In this document: one piece after another, positions 8,622 to 16,398 of the stretch
Layout of the letters: each line of letters starts with the position of its first letter
Numbering within the stretch: the stretch's first letter is position 1
Assembly (NCBI GenBank): GCA_038323835.1
Contig: JBBQHI010000002.1
Coordinates: 124,001-188,000, forward strand
DNA length: 64,000 nt
Source of the DNA: JACVRW01 sp038323835
GTDB taxonomy: Bacteria; Actinomycetota; Thermoleophilia; Solirubrobacterales; Thermoleophilaceae
Direction of reading: 5' to 3'
Notes under the pieces: generated by a model
Seen by the model: the letters and a program-made list of their open reading frames with translations, nothing else
The model's database searches: none
Told to the model about the DNA's origin: nothing
Position numbers and translations under genes: made by a program

Positions 8622-10259
8622 GTGAGCGCGCATGCCGTGTTCGCCGCGGGGTCCACCCCGCGCGGCGTGACGCCCCCTACGCAGCAGTCCGGGCGTGGCG
8701 GATTCCTCAGCGACGTGATCGTGGAGCTCGGCTTTGCCGACCGCACGGCGGTGGAGCGGGCCGTGCGCGCCGCCCGCAGCCCGGGCACCACCGTGGCCCG
8801 GGTGCTGGTGGAGCGCGGCGACATCACCGAGGACCAGCTCGCCCACGCCACCGCCGAGCGGCACGGGCTGGCCCACGTGGACCTGGACGCCTACGACGTG
8901 CAGCCGGCGGCGGCGAACCTGCTCGGTCCCACGGCCTCTCGCCGCTACCTGGCGGTGGGCATCTCCTGCGAGGCCGGCAGCGTGCTCGTGGCCATGGCCG
9001 ATCCCGCCGACCCGCTCAGCGTCAAGGACATCTCCGACCTCACCGGGATGGAGGTGGTTCCGGCGGTGGCGCCCGCGCCGGCGATCCTCGCCCTGGTGGA
9101 CCGGCTGCCCATGCCCGACACCCAGCGCGGGCCCGTGGCCGTGGCCACCGAGGCGGCGCCCGCGGAGGCACCGCCCGGACCCGCCCCGGCGGCGGACCGT
9201 CCGAGCGAGCTCGAGGAGACGCGGTCGCAGCTGGCGGAGACGGCGAGCGACCTGGAGGAGGCGCGGCGGGCGCTTGCCGATGCTGGGGCCCGCGCCCGTG
9301 CCGCGGTGGAGCTCGAGGTCGAGCTGGAGGCACTCCGCGGGCGGCTTGCCGCCGCGGAGGAGGGGCGCGGGCGCGCCGTGGAGGACGCGCATCGGGTGGA
9401 GGAGCTCCGCGCCGCCCCGCGGATGCCACCCCGGGAGGACGCGGAGCCGCTCCGGCTGCGCCTCGAGGCGGCCGAGGGCGAGCTGGGGCGCCTGGAGGGC
9501 GTCCGCAAGCGGCTGGCGGACGCGGAGCGCGCCCTGGAGGCCTCCCGCGGCGACGCGGCCCGCGTCGACGCGCTCACGGAGCGGCTCGGCACGGCGCAGG
9601 CCGAGCTCGAGAACGCCCGGCGCGGCTCGCAGGAGCGCGAGCGCGAGCTGCGAGCCGCGCAGACCGAGGTGGAGGCGCGGGCGAGCGAGCTGGCCGTTCT
9701 GCGGGACAAGCTCACCGGCGCAGAGACCGATGCGGTGCGCCGCCGCGCCGAGGCCGACGCCCGCCGGGCCGAGCTCGAGTCGGCGCGCGCACGGACCGAG
9801 GCGGCCGAGCGGGCGGGCGAGGACGCCCGCGCACGCGCCGCGGAGGCCCAGGCGGAGTCGGAGGCGGCGAGGGCCCGGGCCGCGGAGGCCGAGCGAACGG
9901 CTCAGGAGGCGCGCGTGCGGGTCGAGGAGCTCCAGGCGGCCGACCGCCGCGCCGAGCAGGCCCGCCTCGCCCTCGCCGCGCTGCGAGAGGAGTCGGAGCG
10001 CGAGCGCGAGCACCACGCGCTCGAGATGCGCGACCTGCGCGCCAAGGCCGACTCGGAGGAACGGCGGCGGCGGATGCTCGAGGAGCGGCTCTCCGAGGTG
10101 GAGGGCGGCGTGTTCGCGGCCGAGCGCGCCTTCGAGGAGATGCGACAGGCGCAGCGCCGAATGCGCGGCTCCCTGCGGGCCCTCACCGAGCCGGACCCGG
10201 CGGACGACGCGCACGGACCCTCAGGCGCCCAGAGGGAGGAGCGCAGGCCAGATCGGTGA
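8622..10259 (+). CDS. MshEN-domain (T2SSE N-terminal) protein with long coiled coil
   Basis: Residues about 25-160 match the N-terminal MshEN/GspE-N domain of type II/IV secretion ATPases: two repeats of the GTTVARVLVERGDITEDQL type, then a strand-rich part with VLVAMADPADPLSVKDI. No ATPase domain follows. Residues about 185-525 are an almost unbroken Glu/Arg/Ala-rich heptad coiled coil. MshEN domains are known c-di-GMP binders in some ATPases; binding here is not shown, and the motif is imperfect. GTG start at 8622. The last residues and the TGA lie inside the first of three tandem palindromic repeats, giving the tail REERRPDR. The gene faces away from both halves of the dcw cluster, so a scaffold role in wall growth is possible but speculative. 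Confidence 0.8.
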   Translation: MSAHAVFAAGSTPRGVTPPTQQSGRGGFLSDVIVELGFADRTAVERAVRAARSPGTTVARVLVERGDITEDQLAHATAERHGLAHVDLDAYDVQPAAANLLGPTASRRYLAVGISCEAGSVLVAMADPADPLSVKDISDLTGMEVVPAVAPAPAILALVDRLPMPDTQRGPVAVATEAAPAEAPPGPAPAADRPSELEETRSQLAETASDLEEARRALADAGARARAAVELEVELEALRGRLAAAEEGRGRAVEDAHRVEELRAAPRMPPREDAEPLRLRLEAAEGELGRLEGVRKRLADAERALEASRGDAARVDALTERLGTAQAELENARRGSQERERELRAAQTEVEARASELAVLRDKLTGAETDAVRRRAEADARRAELESARARTEAAERAGEDARARAAEAQAESEAARARAAEAERTAQEARVRVEELQAADRRAEQARLALAALREESEREREHHALEMRDLRAKADSEERRRRMLEERLSEVEGGVFAAERAFEEMRQAQRRMRGSLRALTEPDPADDAHGPSGAQREERRPDR

Positions 10260-10386
10260 TCGGGCCGAGCACCGCACCATGCCCAGGGAGGAGCGCAGGC
10301 CCGATCGGTGATCGGCCGAGCACCGCAGCATGCCTAGGGAGGAGCGCAGGCCCGATCGGTGATCGGGCCGAGCACCGCACCATGCC
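10234..10386 (-). repeat. Three tandem copies of the dispersed palindrome
   Basis: Copies at 10234-10283, 10286-10334 and 10337-10386, period 51-52 bp, reverse orientation. Each reads GGGAGGAGCGCAGG, then a stem of the CCGATC/GATCGG type with a 2-3 base loop, then CCGAGCACCGCACCATGCC with small changes. The middle copy has lost one G of the stem. They sit between the convergent 3' ends of the MshEN gene and ftsI: the first copy contains the MshEN stop and the last ends 3 bp from the ftsI TAA. Confidence 0.92.
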
Positions 10387-10389
10387 TTC

Positions 10390-12030
10390 TTAATCCGGCG
10401 GTATTTTCAGATACGGCAGCGCGAACTCCGCGATCTTCTCGAACGCGGGCGCGGCCACGGTGCCCCCGTAGTAGTCGCCCTGCGGCTCGTCGACCATCAC
10501 GGCCACCAGGAGGCGGGGGTCCCGCGCCGGGGCGTAGCCGATGAACGAGGCCACGAACTTGGTCTTCGAGTAGCCGCCGTCGGCATCGGGCTTCTCTGCC
10601 GTTCCGGTCTTGCCGGCCAGCTTGTAGCCCTCCACCTGGGCCTCCTGCGCGGTACCGCCGGGGCCGAGCACGCCCTCGAGCATGTGCGACACCTCCTCGG
10701 CCGTGCGGCTCGAGATGATCCTCCGGCCGGGCTTCCGGGCGCCCTGGATGATGTAGGGCTCGTGCAGGACGCCCTTGTCGGCGATCGCTGTGTAGGCGGC
10801 GGCCATCTGCATGGGCGTGACGGCCAGGCCCTGCCCGATCGGGAGGTTGCCGATCGACGATCCCGAGTAGTCCTTGGCCCGGGGCACGATCCCGCGCTCC
10901 TCGCCGGGCAACTCGATCCCGGTCGGCTTGCCGAAGCCGAAGCGGTGGACCCAGTTGTCGAAGCGCCGGTCGCCCAGCCTCATCCCGATCTTCACCCCGC
11001 CGACGTTCGATGACTGGGCCAGGATGTCCGACACCCGCAGCGTGACCGTGCCACGGTCGTGGGCTTCGCCGATCGTGCGGTCGGCCACCTTGATCTCCGG
11101 CGGAAGCTCGAAGGGCGTGTCTGGGGTGATCAGGTGGTCCTGGAGCGCACCGGCCACCGTGAAGGCCTTGAACGTCGACCCGGGCTCGTAGCTCACGGCC
11201 ACCGAGCGATCCTGGCGCGCGTACGCGGGCGCGCCGCCGATGTCGTTGGCGTTCACGCGCGGCCAGTTGGCCAGAGCGAGCACGGCGCCGCTGCGGGGGT
11301 CGAGCACGAGGGCGGTGGCGCCGCGGGGACGGTAGGTGGACCCCACCTCGCCCAGCACCTGCTCCGCGCGCTCCTGGATGGCCGCGTCGATGGTCAGGTG
11401 GAGGTTCTCGCCCGACGAGGCGCGCTTGGTCTCCACCATGCTCACCGGCTGGCCCAGCGCGTCCTTTACCAGCCGGCGGCGGCCGTCCTGGCCGCGCAGG
11501 GTGCTGTCCTGGCCGTACTCGAGCCCGGAGAGGCCGCCGTTGTCGATCCCCACGCTCCCCAGGACCTGTGAGGCCAGCCAACCCTGCGGGTAGCTGCGCT
11601 TGGCCTCGGTGACGGTGCCGATGCCCTCGATCTTCAGGGCCTGGACCTTGTGCGCGAGCCAGGAGTCCATCTTGCGACGGAGATAGACGAACCCGTTGCG
11701 GCGGTCGCTCAGCTTCTTTAGCAGGTCGCCCTCGGGGCGGTGGATCAGAGGCGCCAGGCGCGCGGCCACCTTCACCGGATCCCTGATCAGGAAGGGGTTG
11801 GCGAACACGGTCACCGCGTCCTCGGACACGGCCAGCTCGAGCCCGTGCCGGTCGAAGATCGTGCCCCGGCGGGCGGTGACGGTGAGGTCCTCCTCCTGCT
11901 GGCTGGCGGCGCGCGCCGAGAGCGACCCGGCCCGAACCGTGCCGATCCAGATCGCCCTTGCGGTTGCGATGCCGAGCAGCGCCAGAAAGACGGCGAAGAG
12001 CAGTCCGATCCGGCGCTCGACCAGCCGCAC
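10390..12030 (-). CDS. ftsI: FtsI: septal class B penicillin-binding protein
   Basis: Transpeptidase that cross-links septal peptidoglycan with FtsW. At 546 residues it has an N-terminal membrane anchor (LLFAVFLALLGIATARAIWI), the pedestal region with RRGTIFDRHG, and a penicillin-binding domain with STFK (Ser285, Lys288), SSN (340-342) and KTGT (474-477). GTG start at 12030, one base after the ftsL stop. There are no PASTA domains. Its stop is followed by three palindromic repeats that may end transcription from both sides. Confidence 0.95.
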   Translation of the reverse strand: MRLVERRIGLLFAVFLALLGIATARAIWIGTVRAGSLSARAASQQEEDLTVTARRGTIFDRHGLELAVSEDAVTVFANPFLIRDPVKVAARLAPLIHRPEGDLLKKLSDRRNGFVYLRRKMDSWLAHKVQALKIEGIGTVTEAKRSYPQGWLASQVLGSVGIDNGGLSGLEYGQDSTLRGQDGRRRLVKDALGQPVSMVETKRASSGENLHLTIDAAIQERAEQVLGEVGSTYRPRGATALVLDPRSGAVLALANWPRVNANDIGGAPAYARQDRSVAVSYEPGSTFKAFTVAGALQDHLITPDTPFELPPEIKVADRTIGEAHDRGTVTLRVSDILAQSSNVGGVKIGMRLGDRRFDNWVHRFGFGKPTGIELPGEERGIVPRAKDYSGSSIGNLPIGQGLAVTPMQMAAAYTAIADKGVLHEPYIIQGARKPGRRIISSRTAEEVSHMLEGVLGPGGTAQEAQVEGYKLAGKTGTAEKPDADGGYSKTKFVASFIGYAPARDPRLLVAVMVDEPQGDYYGGTVAAPAFEKIAEFALPYLKIPPD

Positions 12031-12031
12031 G

Positions 12032-12916
12032 CTAGCCCGGGGGGACCGTGGTGGTCGTGGTCGTGGCCGGAGGAACCGACGTGGCGGGTGGCGCCGTGGC
12101 GCCGTAGGTGCCCGGGTCAGTGGTGGTCGTGGTGGCGCCCGTGGCCGCGGCGTCGGGCGTGGCCGTGGTGTCCGTGGCCGCCGCGGGCGTCTCCGGAGTG
12201 GTGGTGGGCGTGGTGCTCGCCACCGGGGACACGGGCGACGGCGCGATGGTGGTGGCGGTGGGCACGGGAGCCTCGCCCGTGGGCGCGACGATCAGGCGCG
12301 CGGCCCTGCGCGCGTCGAAGCCCGGGTGGGCCTTGAGGTAGCGCACGTCGCCCGCGGCGGGAAGAACGAGCCCGAGGCGGCCGGCGGCGTCCTGGATGCG
12401 CTGGCTCGAGCCGAGCAGCGCGGCCTCCTGGCGCAGGCGCGCGTTGTCGCGCTTGAGCGTGGAGCTCTTCTCGGCGGTGATGGCGATCTCGCGGTTCATG
12501 CGGAGGAGGTCCACGTTGAAGAACACGATGCCCACCAGCAGGACCCCCACGAGCACGATCCAGGCGCGACCGGACAGCAGGGCATCGAGGACCCCGCCGG
12601 CGCGGTGTCGCAGGGCGCGCGCGAAGGGTGCGTCGGCCAGCCGCCCCGGAAGCGCGACGGAGCCGCCTCCCGCGCGCGCTCCCGCGGGAATCGCGGGGCC
12701 TGACATTCGCCGGACGGGACGCTTCGCCGCCGGCTTCGCGCGGCGCCCCGTGGCGGGACGGGCGTCGGCGGAGGCTCGCCGCGGCCGGCCGGTGCGCTTG
12801 GCGGGGGCGGAGCGGGCCGCGGACGCGGAACGGGCGGCCCGCGCGGCGGAGCGGGCGGCGGGGGCCGTGCGCGCCGCGGGGGTCGCGGCGGCGGTGGCCA
12901 CTGCGGCGCGCGCCAT
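12032..12916 (-). CDS. ftsL: FtsL/DivIC-like divisome protein with long Thr/Pro tail
   Basis: Bitopic septum protein expected to pair with FtsB/DivIC and activate FtsWI. The N-terminal about 130 residues are Ala/Arg-rich and cytoplasmic. One membrane helix follows (AWIVLVGVLLVGIVFFNVDL), then a short leucine-zipper-like coil (REIAITAEKSSTLKRDNARL) and a QRIQDAAGRLGLVLP segment typical of FtsL. The last about 90 residues are Thr/Pro/Ala-rich. I use the ATG at 12916, which overlaps the rsmH stop as ATGA; an upstream extension would run through rsmH. Position between rsmH and ftsI is the usual ftsL slot. The Thr/Pro tail is an unusual addition. Confidence 0.85.
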   Translation of the reverse strand: MARAAVATAAATPAARTAPAARSAARAARSASAARSAPAKRTGRPRRASADARPATGRRAKPAAKRPVRRMSGPAIPAGARAGGGSVALPGRLADAPFARALRHRAGGVLDALLSGRAWIVLVGVLLVGIVFFNVDLLRMNREIAITAEKSSTLKRDNARLRQEAALLGSSQRIQDAAGRLGLVLPAAGDVRYLKAHPGFDARRAARLIVAPTGEAPVPTATTIAPSPVSPVASTTPTTTPETPAAATDTTATPDAAATGATTTTTDPGTYGATAPPATSVPPATTTTTTVPPG

Positions 12917-13872
12917 CAGTCGCGCTCCCCGGACACGATCTTGCGGGCCACACGCAGGCGCCCGGACTTCGAGCGCGGGTTGTCCGCCACCTCGCCCGGC
13001 GTGGGCGCCACCGCCCGACGTGTGAGCAGCTCTCCCTCGGGCTCGAGCCCGCAGGCGCAGATGGGAAAGTCCGGCGGGCAGATGCATCCGCGTGCGCGCG
13101 CGGCCAGGAAGTGCTTCACGCGCCGGTCCTCCAGCGAGTGGAAGGAGATCGCGGCGAGGCGGCCGTCGCGGCGCAGCAGGTCCCAGGCCAGCGGCAGCGC
13201 GGCGTCGAGCGAGTCCAGCTCGTCGTTCACGGCGATCCGGATCGCCTGGAATACCCGCTTGGCCGGGTGGCCGCCGCCGAAGTTGCGCCTCACCGCGGCG
13301 GGCACCGCGGCCTCCACGGCGGCCACGAGCTCACCCGTGGTCTCGATCGGGGAGCGCGCGCGGCGGCGCACGATCTCACGCGCGATGCGGCGGGCCGACG
13401 GGTCCTCGCCGTAGCGATGGAAGAGCTGCGAGAGGCGCCGCTCGTCCCAACCGTTCACGAGAGCCCGTGCGTCGAGCTCCTGGCCCTGGTCCATGCGCAT
13501 GTCGAGCGGAGCGTCGTAGGAGTAGGAGAAGCCGCGCTCGCGCGCGTCCACCTGCATGGAGGACACGCCGAGGTCGAGGTAGACGACGTCCGCGGAAACG
13601 CCCTCCTCCAGCAGGAGGGAGAGCCCGTCGGCGTAGTTCATGCCCAGGAAGCGCGTCTCGCAGGGCGCCTCGCGAGCCATCTCGGAGAAGCGGTCCTCGG
13701 CGGCCGGGTCACGGTCGATGCACACGAGCGTTCCCCCGCGGCCCAGGCGGTCGGCCACCAGGCGTGCGTGCCCGCCCGCGCCGAAGGTGCAGTCCACGGC
13801 GATCTCGCCCGCGGCCGGAGCCGTGAGGTCGATCAGCTCACCGGCCAGCACGGGAATGTGCGTGCGGTTCAT
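12916..13872 (-). CDS. rsmH: RsmH (MraW): 16S rRNA m4C1402 methyltransferase
   Basis: SAM-dependent N4-methylation of C1402 in 16S rRNA. It begins MNRTHIPVLAGELI, then the SAM loop DCTFGAGGHARLVADRL, and later GVSSMQVDARERGFSY, RNFGGGHPAKRVFQAIRIAV and ISFHSLEDRRVKHF, all RsmH hallmarks. About 318 residues, normal. I prefer the ATG at 13872, one base after the mraZ stop. A TTG at 13890 (adds six residues, with GGAGG upstream inside mraZ) is a credible alternative. Confidence 0.96.
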   Translation of the reverse strand: MNRTHIPVLAGELIDLTAPAAGEIAVDCTFGAGGHARLVADRLGRGGTLVCIDRDPAAEDRFSEMAREAPCETRFLGMNYADGLSLLLEEGVSADVVYLDLGVSSMQVDARERGFSYSYDAPLDMRMDQGQELDARALVNGWDERRLSQLFHRYGEDPSARRIAREIVRRRARSPIETTGELVAAVEAAVPAAVRRNFGGGHPAKRVFQAIRIAVNDELDSLDAALPLAWDLLRRDGRLAAISFHSLEDRRVKHFLAARARGCICPPDFPICACGLEPEGELLTRRAVAPTPGEVADNPRSKSGRLRVARKIVSGERD

Positions 13873-13873
13873 G

Positions 13874-14308
13874 TCAAGAAGGATGGCCAAGGCGTCCCGT
13901 CACCTCCTCGATCTCCGCGTCCAGGCTCGTCTGCTCCTCCTGCCAGCGCCCCCGGCCCCACACCTCGAGGTGGTCCCCCACCCCGACGATCACGACCTCC
14001 TTCTCTATAGAGCCGTGAGCCAAGAGCGGCGGTGGGAGCGTCACCCGGCCGGCCGAGTCGAGGTCGATCTCGAACGAGTTGCCCTGGTAGAAGCGGGAGA
14101 GCTTGCGGTACTCGGGGCCCATCGGGTTCAACCCCGCGAGCGCGCGCTCGATGATGGCCTCGTGCGTCTCGGGCGTCCACACCGCCACACAGGGCTCGGG
14201 CGTCTTGGCGAGAACCACTCCATCGGAGAACGGCGTGCGGAACCGAGCCGGGATGCTCAGCCGGTTCTTCGCGTCCAGCGAGTGTTCGTAGTGCCCTCGG
14301 AAAGCCAA
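13874..14308 (-). CDS. mraZ: MraZ: dcw operon repressor
   Basis: Ring-forming DNA-binding protein that represses its own operon. At 144 residues it carries the two SpoVT/AbrB-like halves: RGHYEHSLDAKNRLSIPARF at 4-23 and, in the second half, the matching DLDSAGRVTLPPPLL. An in-frame stop lies three codons upstream of the TTG at 14308, so TTG is the only available start; there is no clear Shine-Dalgarno. First gene of the cluster; putative MraZ boxes lie at 14395-14431. Confidence 0.95.
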   Translation of the reverse strand: MAFRGHYEHSLDAKNRLSIPARFRTPFSDGVVLAKTPEPCVAVWTPETHEAIIERALAGLNPMGPEYRKLSRFYQGNSFEIDLDSAGRVTLPPPLLAHGSIEKEVVIVGVGDHLEVWGRGRWQEEQTSLDAEIEEVTGRLGHPS

Positions 14309-14333
14309 GATCCATCAGTGCTGAGAAGAGTCG

Positions 14334-14374
14334 GACCGGAGTGGCGGAGTGGGAGGAGCCCCGCCACTCCGGTC
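14334..14374 (-). promoter_or_regulatory. 14-bp perfect hairpin in the mraZ leader
   Basis: GACCGGAGTGGCGG (14334-14347) is exactly complementary to CCGCCACTCCGGTC (14361-14374), with a 13-base loop. It lies between the putative promoter and the mraZ TTG, so it would form in the 5' leader of the dcw transcript. No T-run follows on the minus strand, so it is not a standard terminator. A role in leader control is inference. Confidence 0.6.
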
Positions 14375-14388
14375 GCTTGATGTGCGAC

Positions 14389-14431
14389 ACCGTACCCCAC
14401 TCGCCCCCACTCTGCAACACAATGCCCCACT
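14389..14431 (-). promoter_or_regulatory. mraZ promoter with three MraZ-box-like repeats
   Basis: On the minus strand AGTGGGG occurs at 14431-14425, 14411-14405 and 14401-14395, in 10-bp register with one slot skipped. TTGCAG (14417-14412) and TACGGT (14394-14389), 17 bp apart, make a plausible sigma-A promoter whose spacer holds two of the repeats. MraZ is known to bind tandem TGGG-containing repeats of 10-bp period before mraZ, so this is the likely autorepression site. Confidence 0.65.
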
Positions 14432-14563
14432 TCGGCGGAGGATTTCGCGGAAAGGCGCGTGCGGCGGCCCGCGAGACCGCATGGCAGAGCGGTTTTTCGC
14501 GGTGGGTCGACCTCACCCGCCCGCGCTGACCGGGCGGGCGATTGCGTGCGCAGGGCCGTGGCG

Positions 14564-14610
14564 GGTGCAATCCTGCGTGCAAACCCGCAGTTTGCAGGGA
14601 CAGTTGCACC
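14564..14610. repeat. Nested palindrome with TGCAA half-sites
   Basis: GGTGCAA (14564-14570) pairs with TTGCACC (14604-14610). Inside, CTG pairs with CAG, and TGCAAAC (14578-14584) pairs with GTTTGCA (14590-14596) around a 5-base loop. It lies in the 403-bp gap between tadC and mraZ. It could be a multi-site operator or a structured RNA or DNA element; I see no gene in the gap. Confidence 0.5.
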
Positions 14611-14651
14611 GAGCCGAGCCCGGTGGGACTCGGTGGGAGACCCCTGAAGAC

Positions 14652-14702
14652 AGGGGTTTGGTTCTCCATGCACGTATGCCATGCAAAAGGCGCCAAACCC
14701 CT
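14652..14702. repeat. Second palindrome family, copy 1
   Basis: AGGGGTTTGG (14652-14661) is exactly complementary to CCAAACCCCT (14693-14702). The loop contains a CGTATGCC core. Two related elements lie at 28354-28462 with the same GGGG-T-TGG arms and a TATGACC core. This copy starts 10 bp past the tadC stop, so on the minus strand it could also end the tadABC message. Confidence 0.6.
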
Positions 14703-14711
14703 CAGCCCCCG

Positions 14712-15551
14712 CTACACCGGCAGCAGCTCGCCTCCCGACCCGGCCAGCGCCGATACCAGCGCCGCGGCCATCAGCAGCAGCACGGACGGCACCAGCAACA
14801 GGGCCACCACCAGCTGGATCTTCGGCCCCGCTCGGGCCGCGTGTTCCCGCGATTCGCGGCTGAGCGCGGCCCTGGCGTCCCGGGACTGCGCAGCGAGCGT
14901 GCGGGCCAGGGGCGCCCCGTGGCGCCGCGACCGGTCCATCGCGGCGATGAACGCGGCCAGCGCGGGCAGGGGCAGCCTCCGCCCCATCTCCTCGAGCGCG
15001 ACCTCTAGCGGCACGCCCAGGGCCACCCGCCGCCCCGCCGTCCGCCACTCGGCCGCCAGCGGTCCGCCCGCCTGCTCCCCCACCGAGCGCAGCGCCTCGG
15101 GCAATGACGCGCCGGATTCCACCGTCACGCGCAGCAGGTCCAGCAGCGCCGGTAGCTCTCGCAGCGCCGCGCGCCTGCGCTCGCGGGCCACGCGCGCGAG
15201 CCAGACATCTGGCCCCAGGAACCCGCAGGCCGGCGCCAGCACGAGAATCACCGTTCCCAGGCGGCCCGGCGCGGCCGCGCCCAGCAAGGCGCCGCCCGGG
15301 GTGGCGATCAGCGCCATGGCCAGCTTGGCCGTCATCACCTCGCGCTCCCCCAGGCCGCCGGGCTGTCCCGCGGCGTCGAGCCGGGCACCCAGGTCTCCGG
15401 GGGCCGGCACCGAGGCGAATCCCGATCCCATCGCGGCCAGACCGCGGATGAGGGGAACCCCGCCGCGCCGGGACGGCAGCGACCCGAGCAGCCCTCCCGC
15501 GCCCGCGATCCCGAGCGCGGCGGCCAGGAACGCCGTGGCCGCCCCGGTCAC
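14712..15551 (-). CDS. tadC: TadC-like type II secretion F-domain membrane protein
   Basis: Inner-membrane platform protein of a Tad/Flp-type pilus system. About 279 residues: two N-terminal hydrophobic stretches, a cytoplasmic T2SSF helical domain (LPALLDLLRVTVESGASLPE, then ALARTLAAQSRDARAAL) and C-terminal membrane helices (IQLVVALLLVPSVLLLMAAA). The GTG start at 15551 overlaps the tadB stop as GTGA. No pilin (flp), prepilin peptidase (tadV) or TadE/F genes are nearby in the window. Confidence 0.85.
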   Translation of the reverse strand: MTGAATAFLAAALGIAGAGGLLGSLPSRRGGVPLIRGLAAMGSGFASVPAPGDLGARLDAAGQPGGLGEREVMTAKLAMALIATPGGALLGAAAPGRLGTVILVLAPACGFLGPDVWLARVARERRRAALRELPALLDLLRVTVESGASLPEALRSVGEQAGGPLAAEWRTAGRRVALGVPLEVALEEMGRRLPLPALAAFIAAMDRSRRHGAPLARTLAAQSRDARAALSRESREHAARAGPKIQLVVALLLVPSVLLLMAAALVSALAGSGGELLPV

Positions 15552-16396
15552 CGGGGTGGGCGTCCCAGACGGGCGATGAGCACGCCGGCGGCCACCTGAA
15601 GCGCCACGGCCAGGCCGACCAGCCACGCCGTGAGCAGCGAGCCCAGCAGCCCTGCCAGCCAGCCGGGGCTGGCCAGCTCGGTGAGGACCGCGCCGCCGGC
15701 AGGCAGCAGCACCACCAGCACGCCGGTGAACCGCGCCTGGGCCGTGGCCGCCCGAAGCTCGCCGTCGAGCCGGGACTGCTCCTCCATCGCCTCCGCGCTG
15801 TCGCGCAGAAGGCGCGCCAGGTCTCCACCGGCCCGCCGCTGGAGCACGCACGCCGCCACGAAGGTGTCCACTCGCTGCGACCCCGCGCGCCGCCGAAGCG
15901 CGGCAAGCGCATCCTCCGTCCGCGCGCCGGCCGCCAGCTCGGCGGACGCGCGCCTCAGCTCGTACCCGGCCGCCCCGCCCACTGCCGGAGCGGCCTCCGA
16001 CACCGCGCCGCGCAGCGAGCGGCCGCCGCCGATCGCGTCCGCCACCGCCACCGCCATGGCCGGACAGCCGCGCTCCACCGCGCGCCGGTAGCGCTCCCGG
16101 CGAGCACGCAGGAGGCGGGCCACCGCCCACGGCCCTCCGGAGGCCAGCGCCACGCCCACGGCTGGCCCGGTCAGCGCCGTGCCCAGGACGAGCGCGGCCG
16201 CGGAGCCCGCGGCGAGCAGGCGCCGCCGCTCTCCGGCGCCCGGGTCGCGCCCCTCCCTGCCCTGGCGAACCACCGCATCCACGAGCATGCCCGCGCCCCG
16301 CAGGGCGGCGGGGGTGCGGGAGAGGCTCGACCCGGCCAGCTCGGCCACACCCGCCGCGCCGAAGGCCGCGCCGACCGCCGCAAGCAGAACGGCCAT
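15548..16396 (-). CDS. tadB: TadB-like type II secretion F-domain membrane protein
   Basis: Partner platform protein to TadC. About 282 residues: membrane segments at the N-terminus (MAVLLAAVGAAFGAAGVAEL) and at residues about 80-110, a T2SSF domain (AMAVAVADAIGGGRSLRGAV, then AACVLQRRAGGDLARLL), and two C-terminal helices. The ATG at 16396 follows the tadA stop by two bases. TadB and TadC form the membrane base driven by the TadA ATPase. Confidence 0.85.
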   Translation of the reverse strand: MAVLLAAVGAAFGAAGVAELAGSSLSRTPAALRGAGMLVDAVVRQGREGRDPGAGERRRLLAAGSAAALVLGTALTGPAVGVALASGGPWAVARLLRARRERYRRAVERGCPAMAVAVADAIGGGRSLRGAVSEAAPAVGGAAGYELRRASAELAAGARTEDALAALRRRAGSQRVDTFVAACVLQRRAGGDLARLLRDSAEAMEEQSRLDGELRAATAQARFTGVLVVLLPAGGAVLTELASPGWLAGLLGSLLTAWLVGLAVALQVAAGVLIARLGRPPR

Positions 16397-16398
16397 CC

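Noticed and set aside
8431..8625. 64-codon plus-strand frame before the MshEN gene
   Set aside because: No ribosome site or conserved pattern; overlaps the divergent control region and the GTG at 8622.
7665..10214. 849-codon minus-strand frame spanning the murE 5' end and the MshEN gene
   Set aside because: Low-complexity shadow; it would replace two well-supported genes.
10234..10386. CRISPR-like array
   Set aside because: Three copies abut with 2-base gaps and no variable spacers, and single copies occur elsewhere.
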